The position numbers and the translations under genes are program-made. From NCBI GenBank assembly GCA_038502055.1, contig JAXRKN010000032.1, positions 558,001-622,000 of the forward strand: a stretch of DNA of 64,000 nt, read 5' to 3'. Source of the DNA: Tanytarsus gracilentus. Its lineage: Eukaryota > Arthropoda > Insecta > Diptera > Chironomidae. Positions 34,097 through 44,923 of this stretch are shown here, piece by piece (position 1 is the stretch's first letter; each line of letters opens with the position of its first letter). The notes below the pieces were generated by a model. The model saw only the letters and a list, made by a program, of their open reading frames with translations. It ran no database searches and was not told the origin of the DNA.

Positions 34097-36891
34097 AAGC
34101 TGGATTTTTTAAATAACTTTCCATATATATCTTGCCATCCAATCGGCATATACAACCGAAAATTATTTTAAAATTAAATTTCATTACGTAAGCATCAGCT
34201 TAAACAATAATACACCACACCTTATTTCGCATAGTACATCACATTTCTTCAACTTATACCTATTTTTGAAAATGGTCTATACTTACTGGCAATCACAACG
34301 GAAAAATGGAAACGGAAAAAAAATAAAAATTATAAAGAAAAATTTAAAAAAATAATAATTTAAAAGTTAATTTGGATGATGATTAACTTTCGTTATAAAT
34401 TAATTTGATCACTTTTCATCATGTGATTATTTAAATATTTGTGTCATCATCCAATTGCAAAAAAGATTAAGATGAAAAATTATTTCATTTAAAAGTTATA
34501 AAAAAAGTTCAATTAACGTTACTAAGTGTTGCATTTCTTTGCTTGTGTATGTGAGAGAAAAAATAATTATGGCGATCATTCAAGGTTGTTACTATTGAGC
34601 TCGTGAATGTTGCACTTAGTAACAAAATTAGACAAAAAAAATTGAAAGAAAAAATGATAATATTTTTTCTCGAGAATTTCTTAACTTTCGTTAACTTGCT
34701 GTTGGCGTTGACGAAAAAGTTTAACACAACTTTTTGATTAAGTGCCAGCAATGATATAATGTTGATGAGAAAATTTTTTAAAATCCTTATTATTTTACTC
34801 TTTCAATACGCAAATATGAAAATCGAACTTGAATTTGCGTTAAATTGAAAAGTGAAGAAAATTAATTAAGGTTTAATAATTGCTTACTGGGAATAAGGGA
34901 AAGTTAAAGTCATTAGTGGGAATTTCATAAGTTGAACAAAAAGAAGAAGAAATATCACACTGCATTGTGAGTATTTTTGGTTAAAATGCTCTTATTTTGG
35001 CAACATCTTTACTGACGACACATGTAATCAGTAATGTTGATGGCTGAAAAGATATTGCCACGAATAAGGTTATTTTTCACAATCGTACAATATTTTTTTA
35101 CACGAAAAAGATCGTTTTTGCTACAACAGATTGAAAAAAAACATATATCAAAATAGTTTTAGTTTTCAGTCACAAGGGCATTATTCAAATTTCCATGTAC
35201 AAAAGCAAAATTTAAATCTGATTCTATATTTGGTATTTTCTCCCTTTAATAATATAAAAACATATATAATGTGATTTTGGATGAATAATTTTGAATGATT
35301 ACGATGCACACGTGATAAATGGTTAGAGAATACGTCAAAAAATTTCCCAGTTCAAGCTGGTGTTTGATCACAAAAAAAACCTAGAATGTAGGAATATTAA
35401 AAGAATATATCTGGCTTTTGGTTCTTTTTTTGAAAGTCCTTTTGTCTGATTTTCTGATCTTGAATATTCACGTTAGAAAAAATAATTTTTGTTTGTGAGG
35501 CCCTCCACACATACACACCCAACACACACACACACATATATATAAATATATAGAACAAAGTTATCAATTATAAAAATGAGTTTTCCCTTCCCTTATAGAA
35601 CATTGTTGTTTTTATTTTCTTTAATTATTGTTACTTTTCTTGTTGTTTTTAAATCTTGTTTTATGCTTTACTACTTTTTTCTCTCCGAAAATCTAAATCT
35701 CTTTTTTTCTACGCTCTATGGAATAGATAAAGAAAATTTTAGCCAAAATATGAATATTGTGAGAAAAAAATATATATAATTACAAAAAAAATATTAATGA
35801 ACATACAGATTTTATTACCACATTCATAGCATTCTCTTTTAAAAAGTTCCCACTTGTAAGAAAATTCTTTATTTTTTGAGCATATTAGAGAAGTAAAAAT
35901 TTGAAACCCTTTTTCAACTATTCAAGATTCTTTGGTCACATTTTGTTATTTTTGTTCCGAAAAAAAATCAGTAATTTATTATGAAAAAAAAATCAAATCG
36001 CGTTTTTCGACTTATAAAATTAATGTATTTCAATGTAAGCGAAGATTGAATTTTCCTCACAAACATTAGAAATTGTATATTGAATGAAACAAAAAAAGTA
36101 AGAAAATTCGATTAAAAGAAACAAAAAAATTTAAAAAAAATATTATAAAATTGAGAAAAAAATTGCGAAAGTGCAAAACTTTCAAACACACACACACAAG
36201 TCGTAACAAAAAAAGCGAAAAAATGAATAAAGCCAACTAAAAAGAACAACCAAGAAAATCATTCAATTTTTTATTTCGTTTTCAGAAGATAATTTTTTAA
36301 ATTTTGTCAGTTTGTTAACTGAAGATTCACTGGAAAGAGATTTTTTAATAAAATATAAAATTATAACATGCCTTCAAAAAAATCATGCTATACTTTTATA
36401 TTCACGAAGTCAATCAAATTTTTGGGCAACTTATAAAATTATTTAAAATATTGTGCCTAATTGTAACGTTCAAAAATAAAATAAAATTTCCCCTCAGATG
36501 GCAAAGAAGAAAAAGGTGAGAAAAAAGGTGAGAATGAGAATGAGAAAAAAAGGAGGCAAAAATTTAAATTTTGTTCACATTTATATCATAGGTATTTTAT
36601 TAACTTCAAAAAAAAGGAATCAGAAAAAAATCTTACATTACTATGCTGATTTACTTAAGACAGAACCTTTTATTATATATTAAATAATATTAAAGTGTAA
36701 GAAAGAAAGATGTGTGTGTGTGTGCATGTATAATAACCATCATCTCCAAAAGATCAATACGCATTGTTTAATAATAAATTCATATACGATAGCTCTCTGA
36801 CATTATTAAATGTAAATGATAGTTGTGGAGATAATCAGCCAGAGTTAAAATTTTTCCTTTTCTTTCAAATGAAGCGAGAGAAGGGACCATC
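34097..36891. other. Long 3'UTR and intergenic sequence
   Basis: About 2.8 kb of AT-rich sequence with A-runs, an ACAC/ATAT tract near 35510-35550 and a TG tract near 36709-36724. Short open frames here look random (Lys/Phe/Ile-rich). Part is presumably the 3'UTR of the 1188-aa gene. No RNA gene recognised. Confidence 0.4.
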
Positions 36892-37640
36892 TTATTGTGG
36901 GGCTGCCATTGCTCGTGCCTGGACCCGAACTCGTTTCTCGTATTCCAAACGATTTTGACTAAAAAAAGACAAGGCAAATTTAGACATGAGATTAACATGA
37001 TGTGACGTCCATCGACCAATAATATTTACCAATAAATAGTGTATGCTTCTGCTTGGGCGGGATCCTTGATGTTTGGCTCATTCAACAAGTCTTGAATGCC
37101 GAGAAGAATTTGTTTGATTGTAATTGCAGGGCGCCAGTCTTTTTCTTCGTCGAGAAGTGACAAACATACGGTTCCCGATGGATAGACGTTGGGATGAAAA
37201 AGAGGCGGCTCGAATTTGCACTTCGGGGGACTTGTGGGGTAATCGTCTTTGAAGATCATTCTTAAATTGTAGAGACCGCCTTCCCATGGTGTACCTTTTT
37301 TGCCAGGAATTGCGCATTCCCATGTCATTAGATTGAGTGTTCCGTCAGCATTCTTCATTGGTCGTGCCACAAACCCCTGAAAATGGGTCAAGGAATTAGT
37401 TAAAGCTATGAAATTTCGAGGTTATGTTTTCAAACAAAAAGTCTAGAAATTTCAACTTTCAATGAAATTTTTCAAGCTCACTAAACTATCCATTTTTGTT
37501 TTTACGCAATTGCACAATAATATATGAATCCATAATTGTGCAATTGGCTTTAATCAAGGCAATAAAATACTCACAAAAGGATGCTCTTTTCGCCAAGCTT
37601 TTCTTTCTTCCGAAAGACGAGCAATCGCTATTCCCGACAT
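36892..37640 (-). CDS. lwr: UBC9, SUMO-conjugating E2 enzyme (lesswright)
   Basis: Exons 37640-37575, 37376-37030 and 36958-36892 give 159 aa. MSGIAIARLSEERKAWRKEH is the helix that binds SUMO E1 and SUMO; the catalytic Cys is C93 in YPSGTVCLSLL, followed by DEEKDWRPAITIKQILLGIQ as in human UBC9. The HPN motif (HPNVYP) is intact. It moves SUMO (the smt3 gene at 10372-11236) from E1 to lysines in PsiKxE sites, mainly in the nucleus. The C-terminal tail AMAAPQ differs from the human one. Divergent from MED8 with about 297 bp between starts. Confidence 0.97.
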
Positions 37641-37937
37641 GATCCTTTACGCTTGTTGTCTTTAATGTCAGCTTAACTAACACTTTACCATAAAATAATT
37701 TGAATGCTGTGAGATTTTACTAGTTAATTTTCGATTTTAAAAGTTTTTGAGTTGATAATTTTCGATTTTTTATTTTTTGTGATGACGCGAAACAGCCAAA
37801 AGATGCAAAAAAAAGCGCGAAATTTCAAATTTTACCGTTTGAATTAATTTGTCCGGATTAAAATTTTGTTGTTTATAAACAAAAAAAATTCAGAACTTAT
37901 CATTTTTTTAAATTTTTAAATCTTGTCTAAAATCAAC

Positions 37938-38796
37938 ATGCAGCGAGAAGAAAAACAGCTTGAATGTTTCTTAGACAATTCCTTAACAAAGTTAAATGAT
38001 TTAAAAAAGGCGTTGGGACAAATGATACATAAAATAGGTAAAAATTAATTTTAGAAAATTTGAATGTTATTTAAATTTAATTTTCGCTAGAATTCGAGCA
38101 TGAAACAATCAATTGGCCATCGTTTCTGGATAATTTTGCAATTATTTCATCGCATGTAAGCAACACAAGATTATTATTTAATTCTTTATTAATTTTTTCT
38201 TAATCTTCAAGCTTGCTGGATTATCAAAATTGCTCGCACTTGAATATACGCCGCCAATTAAGAATTTCGCAGTGCTGCCTTTACTTCTTACACCTGATTT
38301 CGATGAACATCTAAGTAAAATTACTGAAAATCGACTTTCAACATTTTCGGCAGAAGCTGTTCCAGACTACTTAAGAACCAAGCCTGATCCGGCAGCCGAA
38401 AATCGAATGAATTTACATGAGGCAAAGGCAAATGCAATAACAAGCGAAGCTAGTTCAAAGCAAGTTGCACAATATAACAAGATAGTAACGCATGTCAATG
38501 ACTTGATTAGCAAAGCTCGAGACGAATGGGACCTCGAGGGGATGCATAGAAATGCTCGAATGGAGACCTGCAATCAAAACGATACTCATTTGCTTGTTAA
38601 AGCTGTCGGAATGGGAGTTGGTCTCAAAGGCATCGGCAATATACCGCCGTCTGGCATGATTGGTATGGCAACGATGCAACCTCGAGTTCCGGGACCCGTT
38701 CAAATGAGCTCACAATCACCTGGAATTCAAGTCGGAAAACTACCCTCTTCCATAAAAACCAATATAAAATCTGCTCAACTCCATCCCTACCGATAA
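37938..38796 (+). CDS. MED8: Mediator complex subunit 8
   Basis: Exons 37938-38037, 38091-38155 and 38212-38796 give 249 aa. MQREEKQLECFLDNSLTKLN followed by DLKKALGQMIHKIE is the N-terminal helix of MED8, and TINWPSFLDNFAIISSHLAG then LLALEYTPPIKNFAVLPLLL is the most conserved block. The C-terminal part is Gly/Pro/Met-rich (MGVGLKGIGNIPPSGM). MED8 sits in the Mediator head with MED18/MED20 and bridges transcription factors and RNA polymerase II. Length is usual for insects. Promoter gap shared with UBC9. Confidence 0.95.
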
Positions 38797-38869
38797 GCAA
38801 TTACATAATTTATTTCACATTTATAAATCAGTAAACATGAGGAAAAATAAATTTTGGCCGCAAAAAAAG

Positions 38870-39330
38870 TTCAGTCTTCAAGTGACTTCAGTGACGGCAG
38901 ACACGGTAATCCTTTTGCATATTTTTCGTTCTTCCTCCAATCGTGTTTGAGCTTTATGTTCATAATTTTTCTTCTCAAGCCATTCCTTAAAATCAATTGC
39001 CTTCTTATAGTTATTTGTTTTATTATCCTATTAACAAGAATCGGTCATTAAGTCGAGTCAGCTTTTTTTGTGAGCTTCAAGTTCATTCTTCTTCATCCAC
39101 TCTTTAACAATCGCATCATTTGCCGCCCTTTTCTTTTCATATGCCTCTTCACGTTTCCTTTACTCCTCTGGAGAAATATCAATTCGATTGACGCGTGTGT
39201 AAGTCGGTGGCTTTCCAAGTGAAACTAAATTGTCATAATTTAAATCCTCTGACATAGAATCAAAATAATCATTCACAAAGTTATCTTTCTCGATATATGA
39301 CGCAAGAAAAAGCTGAAAAACTCATTTTTA
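38870..39330 (-). pseudogene. CCDC34-like coiled-coil pseudogene
   Basis: Reading the minus strand from about 39330, one frame encodes YIEKDNFVNDYFDSMSEDLN, then PPTYTRVNRIDISPEE, a TAA stop (39162-39160), REEAYEKKRAANDAIVKEWM, KKNELEAHKKS, a TGA and two more stops, then AIDFKEWLEKKNYEHKAQTR and LEEERK, all in the same frame. The repeated K-x-W-[ML]-x-KK pattern is that of CCDC34-type coiled-coil proteins. Several in-frame stops with the frame otherwise kept indicate a decayed copy disabled by point changes. No start or splice sites could be fixed. It sits just behind MED8. Confidence 0.5.
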
Positions 39331-39719
39331 ATGCATCCAGTTGAGTGGAAAAAAAATTTCATTACCATAAACTTCTCGAGCCCGAATTGTGATTAGATTT
39401 TTCGTTACTACATGTCATTTTTTAGCTCGAAATTTTTTCTCAATTCAAGTGACAAAAAAAATAAATGCAACTTTTTCTCATTAAAATTTTATTTAAAAAC
39501 ATCATTCATTCGCGCAGTTCACTGTTGGACTTTTAGGCATTTTTGCCACAATTTATTTTTATATTTAGTGCAAAATTATGTCATTCAAAAATTCAGTTCA
39601 TAAAATTTATGATGATGATGTTGTTGTTGGATCTCAATTTTATACATATAGGGGATTATACATACAAATTACAATGTCGTTGTCGCAGGGTGTCAAATAG
39701 AAGTGAGAAATTTAAATTT

Positions 39720-42700
39720 TTAATATATGCACATGCCAAACATGTCACAATCGTCGCTATTTTGAAGAGATTCTCCACCACGTGCACACGATGAATAGGG
39801 TTGAGGGGGTTGGATTGGAACTTCCGTGATTGGCGCACCCTCCCAGTCAAAGCCTTCAAATCGATGACCATCAGACCGGTTACATTGCATGCTAAGCGGC
39901 TCATTTGTGTACATTGTAAACAGTTCATTCACATGCGGCAACGTCCAATCGATTGATTTGTAATTATGTGTCCTACCCTTCCTCATTTCAATTTTCTGAT
40001 GGTCTTTTCTGAGATTAAGGAATGATAATGAAATTTACAAAATAACATATTTCAACTTACTCTTTCATAAATTCAAAATAATCGGCGAGTGTTTTTTCGG
40101 AGACGGAACTCTTGCATAGTTCAAGTTCTGTTGCGGGATAATAGTGAATATAATTAACACACATCTCATCTTGAATGGAAAATCCGCCGAGAGTAGCATT
40201 TTGATAGCCACGTGTATCATAAAAACATGTTGTCACTAGAGCATCGCCTGGAAGAACTTTTGGCTTTTTTCTCAAATGTCGAATCTCTTGAAAATGATTC
40301 AAGTAGAAATCGTCTCTGTCCAACTCTTCGAGCTCTCTGTTATCCCGAAAGTGTCGTGTCATCACTGAGTTTAATTTAAAAATGAATATATAATTTATTA
40401 AATGTATGCGATTAAATTTACCCCTTACGCCACGGAGATGAGTGTGCAGCTGTGAACCGAAAACTGTTATGCCCTCGTTAGGAAGTGCAATTTTCGTGCA
40501 TTCAGCAATGCAATATCCACTTAATGGGAAAGCAAGTTGCCCCGGAGGTATTGCCATCTTATCTGTGTACTCGAGTCCAAGTTCCATTACAGCTGCATCG
40601 TATTTTCTCAATTTATCGATGAATTTAATTCTCATGCCTGAACTGTCGATTGCGCCGGCGATAATATTGGGATTGTTGTAGTGAATTTCCAAGCGAATAT
40701 AAGGATTGTAGTTACTGCCGCCAAAGGGCAAGCCAACTTCTCGTGGATAAGTAAAAGTTGCAGCACCCATAGCCTGTTAAATTTTATTAAATTTTCCGTT
40801 TAACCGCATGATCCATTAATGCACATTCGACTCACTCACCCATAACGCCATAACTCGGCTACAAACTCTCGCTTCATCCGGCATGTCATCACAATTTCCC
40901 TCATAGAGAGGAATTTCAATATTGGCATCTGTCTCGCAATGAAACACCTCCATGTGATGCACAAACTGTTCGCTTCTTATTATCGGTTCAAATTCGACAA
41001 TGTGACGTTTCCTCGATGCTCCATTGAGCTTTTGAATTTTACACCAATAGGTTGTATCGGTTGCGGGAATTTCAACATCTTTAACGAGCAAATCAACATG
41101 TGCGACATTTCTGATAAGAAAAAAAAATATTTTTAAATTTTCTCGCCCTTATTACAACTCTGTGCGGTTAAAAAATCATAACAAAAAAACTCCAACACAT
41201 TTCAGTACAAATCGACAGAAATTACATTAAATTGATTTAAAGAGCGTAATTTTAAATTGATAAGATAAGTTTTCCCTTTTATCGCACAATGTCGAGAGTT
41301 TTTTAAATTGATTATAAAAGCCGGTAAAAATTAAAAAGTTAAATCAGTTTGAGAGTTTTTGCTGCTGTCGAGAGTGCCGTAGAGTAGAAAAAATGTCATT
41401 ACCTCCAACTTTTGTGAAGGGCTTTCATTGTGAGGAACATGTTAAACGCATGAAATACCAAAAACTTGGCAAAACCTCTATGTATGTGTCAAAAATAAGC
41501 ATCGGTGCCGCCACGATATGTGACAGTTTTTATGGCAAGCTTGATTTTGACGAGGCTAAAAGGACGTTAATTGAAGCTTTAAAAAGAGGAATTAATTATA
41601 TCGATACAGCACCCTATTATGGTCAGGGTGAATCTGAATTGAACTTGGGTAAAATTTTAAAGGAAATTCCTCGTGAAGCTTATTACATTGCCACAAAAAC
41701 CTGTCGCTTCTTGCGAAGTGGCGAGGGTCAATTTGATTTTGGCTATGAACGTACGATGAAAAGTTTCGAGGAGAGTTTAGAGAGATTGGGTGTCGACTTT
41801 ATTGACCTTTATCAGCTCCATGACGTCGAATTTGCCGATTCTATTGACGAAGTCATTAATGGCGCCTTCAAAGCATGCCTCGAGTTAAAAAGGCAAGGAA
41901 AAATTGGAGCAATAGGCATCAATGGATATCCCTTGAGTGTGCTAAAGGAAGGCATAATTAAAGGGGAGAAGCAATTTGATACGGTTCTTTCTTATGCTCG
42001 TAACATCTTAACAGACGATACTCTGCTCGAGTATATGCCATTCTTTGAGGAGATGGAAGTAGGGGTCATTTGTGCAGCCGTTCAAGCAATGGGTATGCTA
42101 ACAAACAGAGACCCCCCACTTTGGCATCCTGCTGATCCAAGACTAAAAGCGATTGTCGAAGAAGCCACGGAAATTTGTAGAACAAATGACGTGCAACTGG
42201 GAAAGCTAGCAGTACATCATTCAATAAACATTCAAGGTGGAAAAATTGCAACATTTTTGATGGGTATGGAAAAAATGGAGTATCTCGATTACAACATGAG
42301 TGCATGTCTTGATGGACTTACACCAAAGGAAATGGAAATTTATGAATTGCTAATGAAGGAGTGAGTGTCCAAATGGTGTTTTTGTGTTTGAATGTCTTAT
42401 AATTGTAATTATATTAAATTTTCACAGAACATTTTCTAAAGTGAAGCCAGAGTTTAAGCACTGGGAGGGCGTTGAAGTAACAAGATACCGAGAGGAGAAG
42501 AAGAACTGGAGAAAAAATTAGCAAAATGTCTTTGCACGTGCACAAAAAAAGTTAATACTCTTTAAAGAAATAAAAAAACACTTTTTTCTCATTCTAAAAA
42601 TACAAGTTTAAGAAGAATTTTCACTCACTTTTCCGGTATGTTTATGGAATCTGCTCGAAGCAGTTGAAGATGCGACATACCAAAGTCAGATTCCACAAGA

Positions 42701-44923
42701 TCCGGTGTAGGAAATTTATCGTCAAACTCGAGAGGGTCCTCTCCTCGCATCCAGTAAATGAACATTGTTCCCTCGTGAAATGGAAAATCTTTCTCATCAC
42801 ATGTGTCAAATTTCCTTCGAAATGCAATTTCATCTTTGGCTGAACGTGCAATGCTGATGCAATCCTGCTGTTGATCGATAATAATTTCTTTTCCATCTTT
42901 GCTCGACCATGCATCCTATAAAGTAAAATTTTCGTCTCAATTCCTCGTGAGAAACCATGGAATTATTATTTAAAATTGATCAATGGAGATGCTCGGCAAA
43001 TGGATTTTTTTACCGAGAAAAAACAAGCGACAACGTTACTGAGAAATAATGGGAGTAACATGGCTGTTTAATAAAATATTTCAATGCGGAATGAACACAT
43101 TGAGAAAAAAAAGAAAAGACGAACATTCTAAATTTTCTATGTAAAGCGATTTTTCTCTTTCAATTTTTTCTCCCTCATATAATTTTGTAGTGCCATCGCA
43201 CAACATCATTATAATCATCATCGTCGTCGTTGTCAACGTCCTTGTCGAGGCATTTAAGTATGTTTTTAAAGCGTGTAATTTATTAAGACTTGTTAACAAA
43301 AATGATGATTTATAACTCACGATATTACTATCGATCCGTCCGTTTTCCTTCTGAAATATGCAAAAATCTGTGGATGATAAAAAAAAGTTGATGTATGAGT
43401 GAGATGTGGGGTATTAAAGCGCAATTTCAGCGCAAGAATTTTCAAAAAATCAAAGAAATTTGTTAAAATTTGATTTTTCTCTAGAATCCTCACCCGTCAG
43501 CGGAAATTCTCCTCGTCTTGAAAAGCCGACAGCAAACCAATTGTATCGATCATTGATGCCATTTTTCACTTGAAAAAAGACATTTTTCTCCGGCCAATCG
43601 ACCATCCACGTGAGTTTAACTTTCTCCACAGGATCCAATGTCACTTGATGCATTTGATTTGGTCTTATGTCTGAACAGTCATACATGTAATAAAAGAAAA
43701 ATGTCACTCGTTAACATCATTGATGTTCGTTATTCATATAAATAATTTATGAGGATGTTGAGATCGATTCTCAGATATTAAGACGAATATTGGTAAAAAT
43801 ACCCCCCAAAATATAATTTCCTCGAGGGCGAACAACACCTCAACCCACTATCACATTGCTCACATCAAGACAATTAAAGAGAAATTAATGTTGACATTCC
43901 AATACCGTTTTTTTTTCATTCTTTCTCGTTCGCTCGTACTCCTTAAGGAATTTCATTCATTCACCCACAAAAATTCTTTCGAGTTTTCGAAATCCATTCT
44001 TCCATGCGAAATGAAATTGAGGGTTTTGTTAAAGATAGATAAGAAGAGAGGCACAGACACACACACAAAATCATGTACAATATGCAATGGAAATTCATTT
44101 AATTCTAATTGCTTTCTCATCATCATTATTTTTGCTGGTGGTTTCTTCTGACAAGTATTTCAGCTCTTTTTTGAGCTTTGTTATATCTTTGAATATGATT
44201 CAAAATCAAGATTTGAATTTCTGAGGGTTTTGCCTTTTTGCATTCTTAGAAGTTGTTGGTTACTTTTAAGTAACCATACCCTTTTTCCTTAAAAAGGCAG
44301 CGAGAGAGAAAAACAAAAGCAACTGCCGTGAAGAAAAAAATATTTGAAAATTAAAGGAAAAATGCTGAATGAGTGGGTGGAAAAGATTAAAGGCTGGTAG
44401 GTTGAGGGGAGGAAGAAAAGTATACGAGATATGAAATCGTAGTGTTATGTAGATATGAAAAACGTGAAAATATTTTCTATTCGTCCCCGGTCTAGTTTCT
44501 TTTTTCTATGTTAGCTTTTGAAGATTTTGCTAAACTGATAAACACTCTTATCTCTCTCTCTCTCTCGCTGTAAAAAGCCCAATTTTCTCAACAGATGCTT
44601 TTTTATTGTAAAAAGCGGCATTACATTTTCATCAGTTCATGATCCTGTAGCTTCGAGCACCGATACATGTAAACATGTCACTCACTCACAACATCGAATT
44701 TTATTTTGAAACAAACAATAAATTATACACAGCACCTTGACTTGAGGGCAGTCCATATATCATCCCTTGTCCATGCTTCATTGAGCATAATTTACTTCCA
44801 CTAAATAGAAAATCAATTAAGTTCTAACTCACTTGTGGCATGATGACGATGTATTTTTGCCCCGCACATTAAGGCCAAATAGAGAAGCACTAAAGTCAAA
44901 CTTGTAACTTTTACTTCGCACAT
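39720..44923 (-). CDS. Tbh: Tyramine beta-hydroxylase (copper type II monooxygenase)
   Basis: Eight exons: 44923-44833, 43670-43494, 43367-43321, 42915-42629, 41110-40840, 40773-40422, 40364-40061, 40008-39720; 605 aa, all phases agree. A signal peptide (VTSLTLVLLYLALMCGA) starts the chain. A DOMON domain follows (about 35-190: KLTWMVDW, FAVGFS, DQQQDC), then the two copper domains: CuH ligands H252-H253 (VHHMEVFHCE) and H322 (LEIHYNNP); CuM ligands H401 and H403 (SQLHTHLRG) and M476 (DEMCVNYIHYYP). The enzyme makes octopamine from tyramine in neurosecretory vesicles, using ascorbate and O2. The C-terminal motif APLSMQCNRSDG-like (EPLSMQCNRSDGHRFEG) supports Tbh over MOXD1-type relatives. Intron 4 (42628-41111) contains an aldo-keto reductase gene on the plus strand. 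Confidence 0.92.
41259..41350 (+). promoter_or_regulatory. Promoter of the nested aldo-keto reductase: double GATA site, TATA box, Inr
   Basis: GATAAGATAAG at 41259-41269, TATAAAAG at 41313-41320 and an arthropod initiator TCAGTTT with its A at 41346, 33 bp after the TATA start. The spacing is that of a focused core promoter. Paired GATA sites are typical of gut or fat-body genes in flies. Confidence 0.7.
41393..42521 (+). CDS. Aldo-keto reductase, L-galactose-dehydrogenase-like
   Basis: Exons 41393-42360 and 42428-42521 give 353 aa. The AKR catalytic tetrad is present: D71 and Y76 (YIDTAPYYGQGES), K102 (IATKTC) and H143 (DLYQLHDVEF). Strand-helix alternation and the IGAIGINGYPLSVL segment match the insect branch of L-galactose/D-arabinose dehydrogenase-like AKRs. 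It should reduce aldehydes or oxidise sugars with NAD(P)(H) in the cytosol; the substrate is not predictable. The gene lies wholly in intron 4 of Tbh, on the opposite strand, with its own TATA/Inr/GATA promoter, so it is likely expressed independently, possibly in gut. Confidence 0.92.
43671..44832 (-). other. Tbh intron 1
   Basis: 1.16-kb intron separating the signal-peptide exon from the rest. It holds a TC microsatellite (44551-44566) and AT-rich sequence. No nested gene seen. Confidence 0.5.

Noticed and set aside
35576..35779. 67-aa hydrophobic ORF opening MSFPFPYRTLLFLFSLIIVT
   Set aside because: It looks like a membrane peptide but arises in T-rich sequence, with no splice context, neighbouring exon or second supporting feature.
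36498..36683. 61-aa Lys/Arg-rich ORF in the UBC9 3' region
   Set aside because: The translation comes from a purine-rich GAGAAAAA tract followed by random sequence.
44740..44815. Possible extra Tbh exon on the minus strand (NEAWTRDDIWTALKSR, with AG before and GT after)
   Set aside because: Joining it after the signal-peptide exon gives a stop in the required phase, and exons 1 and 2 already join perfectly without it.
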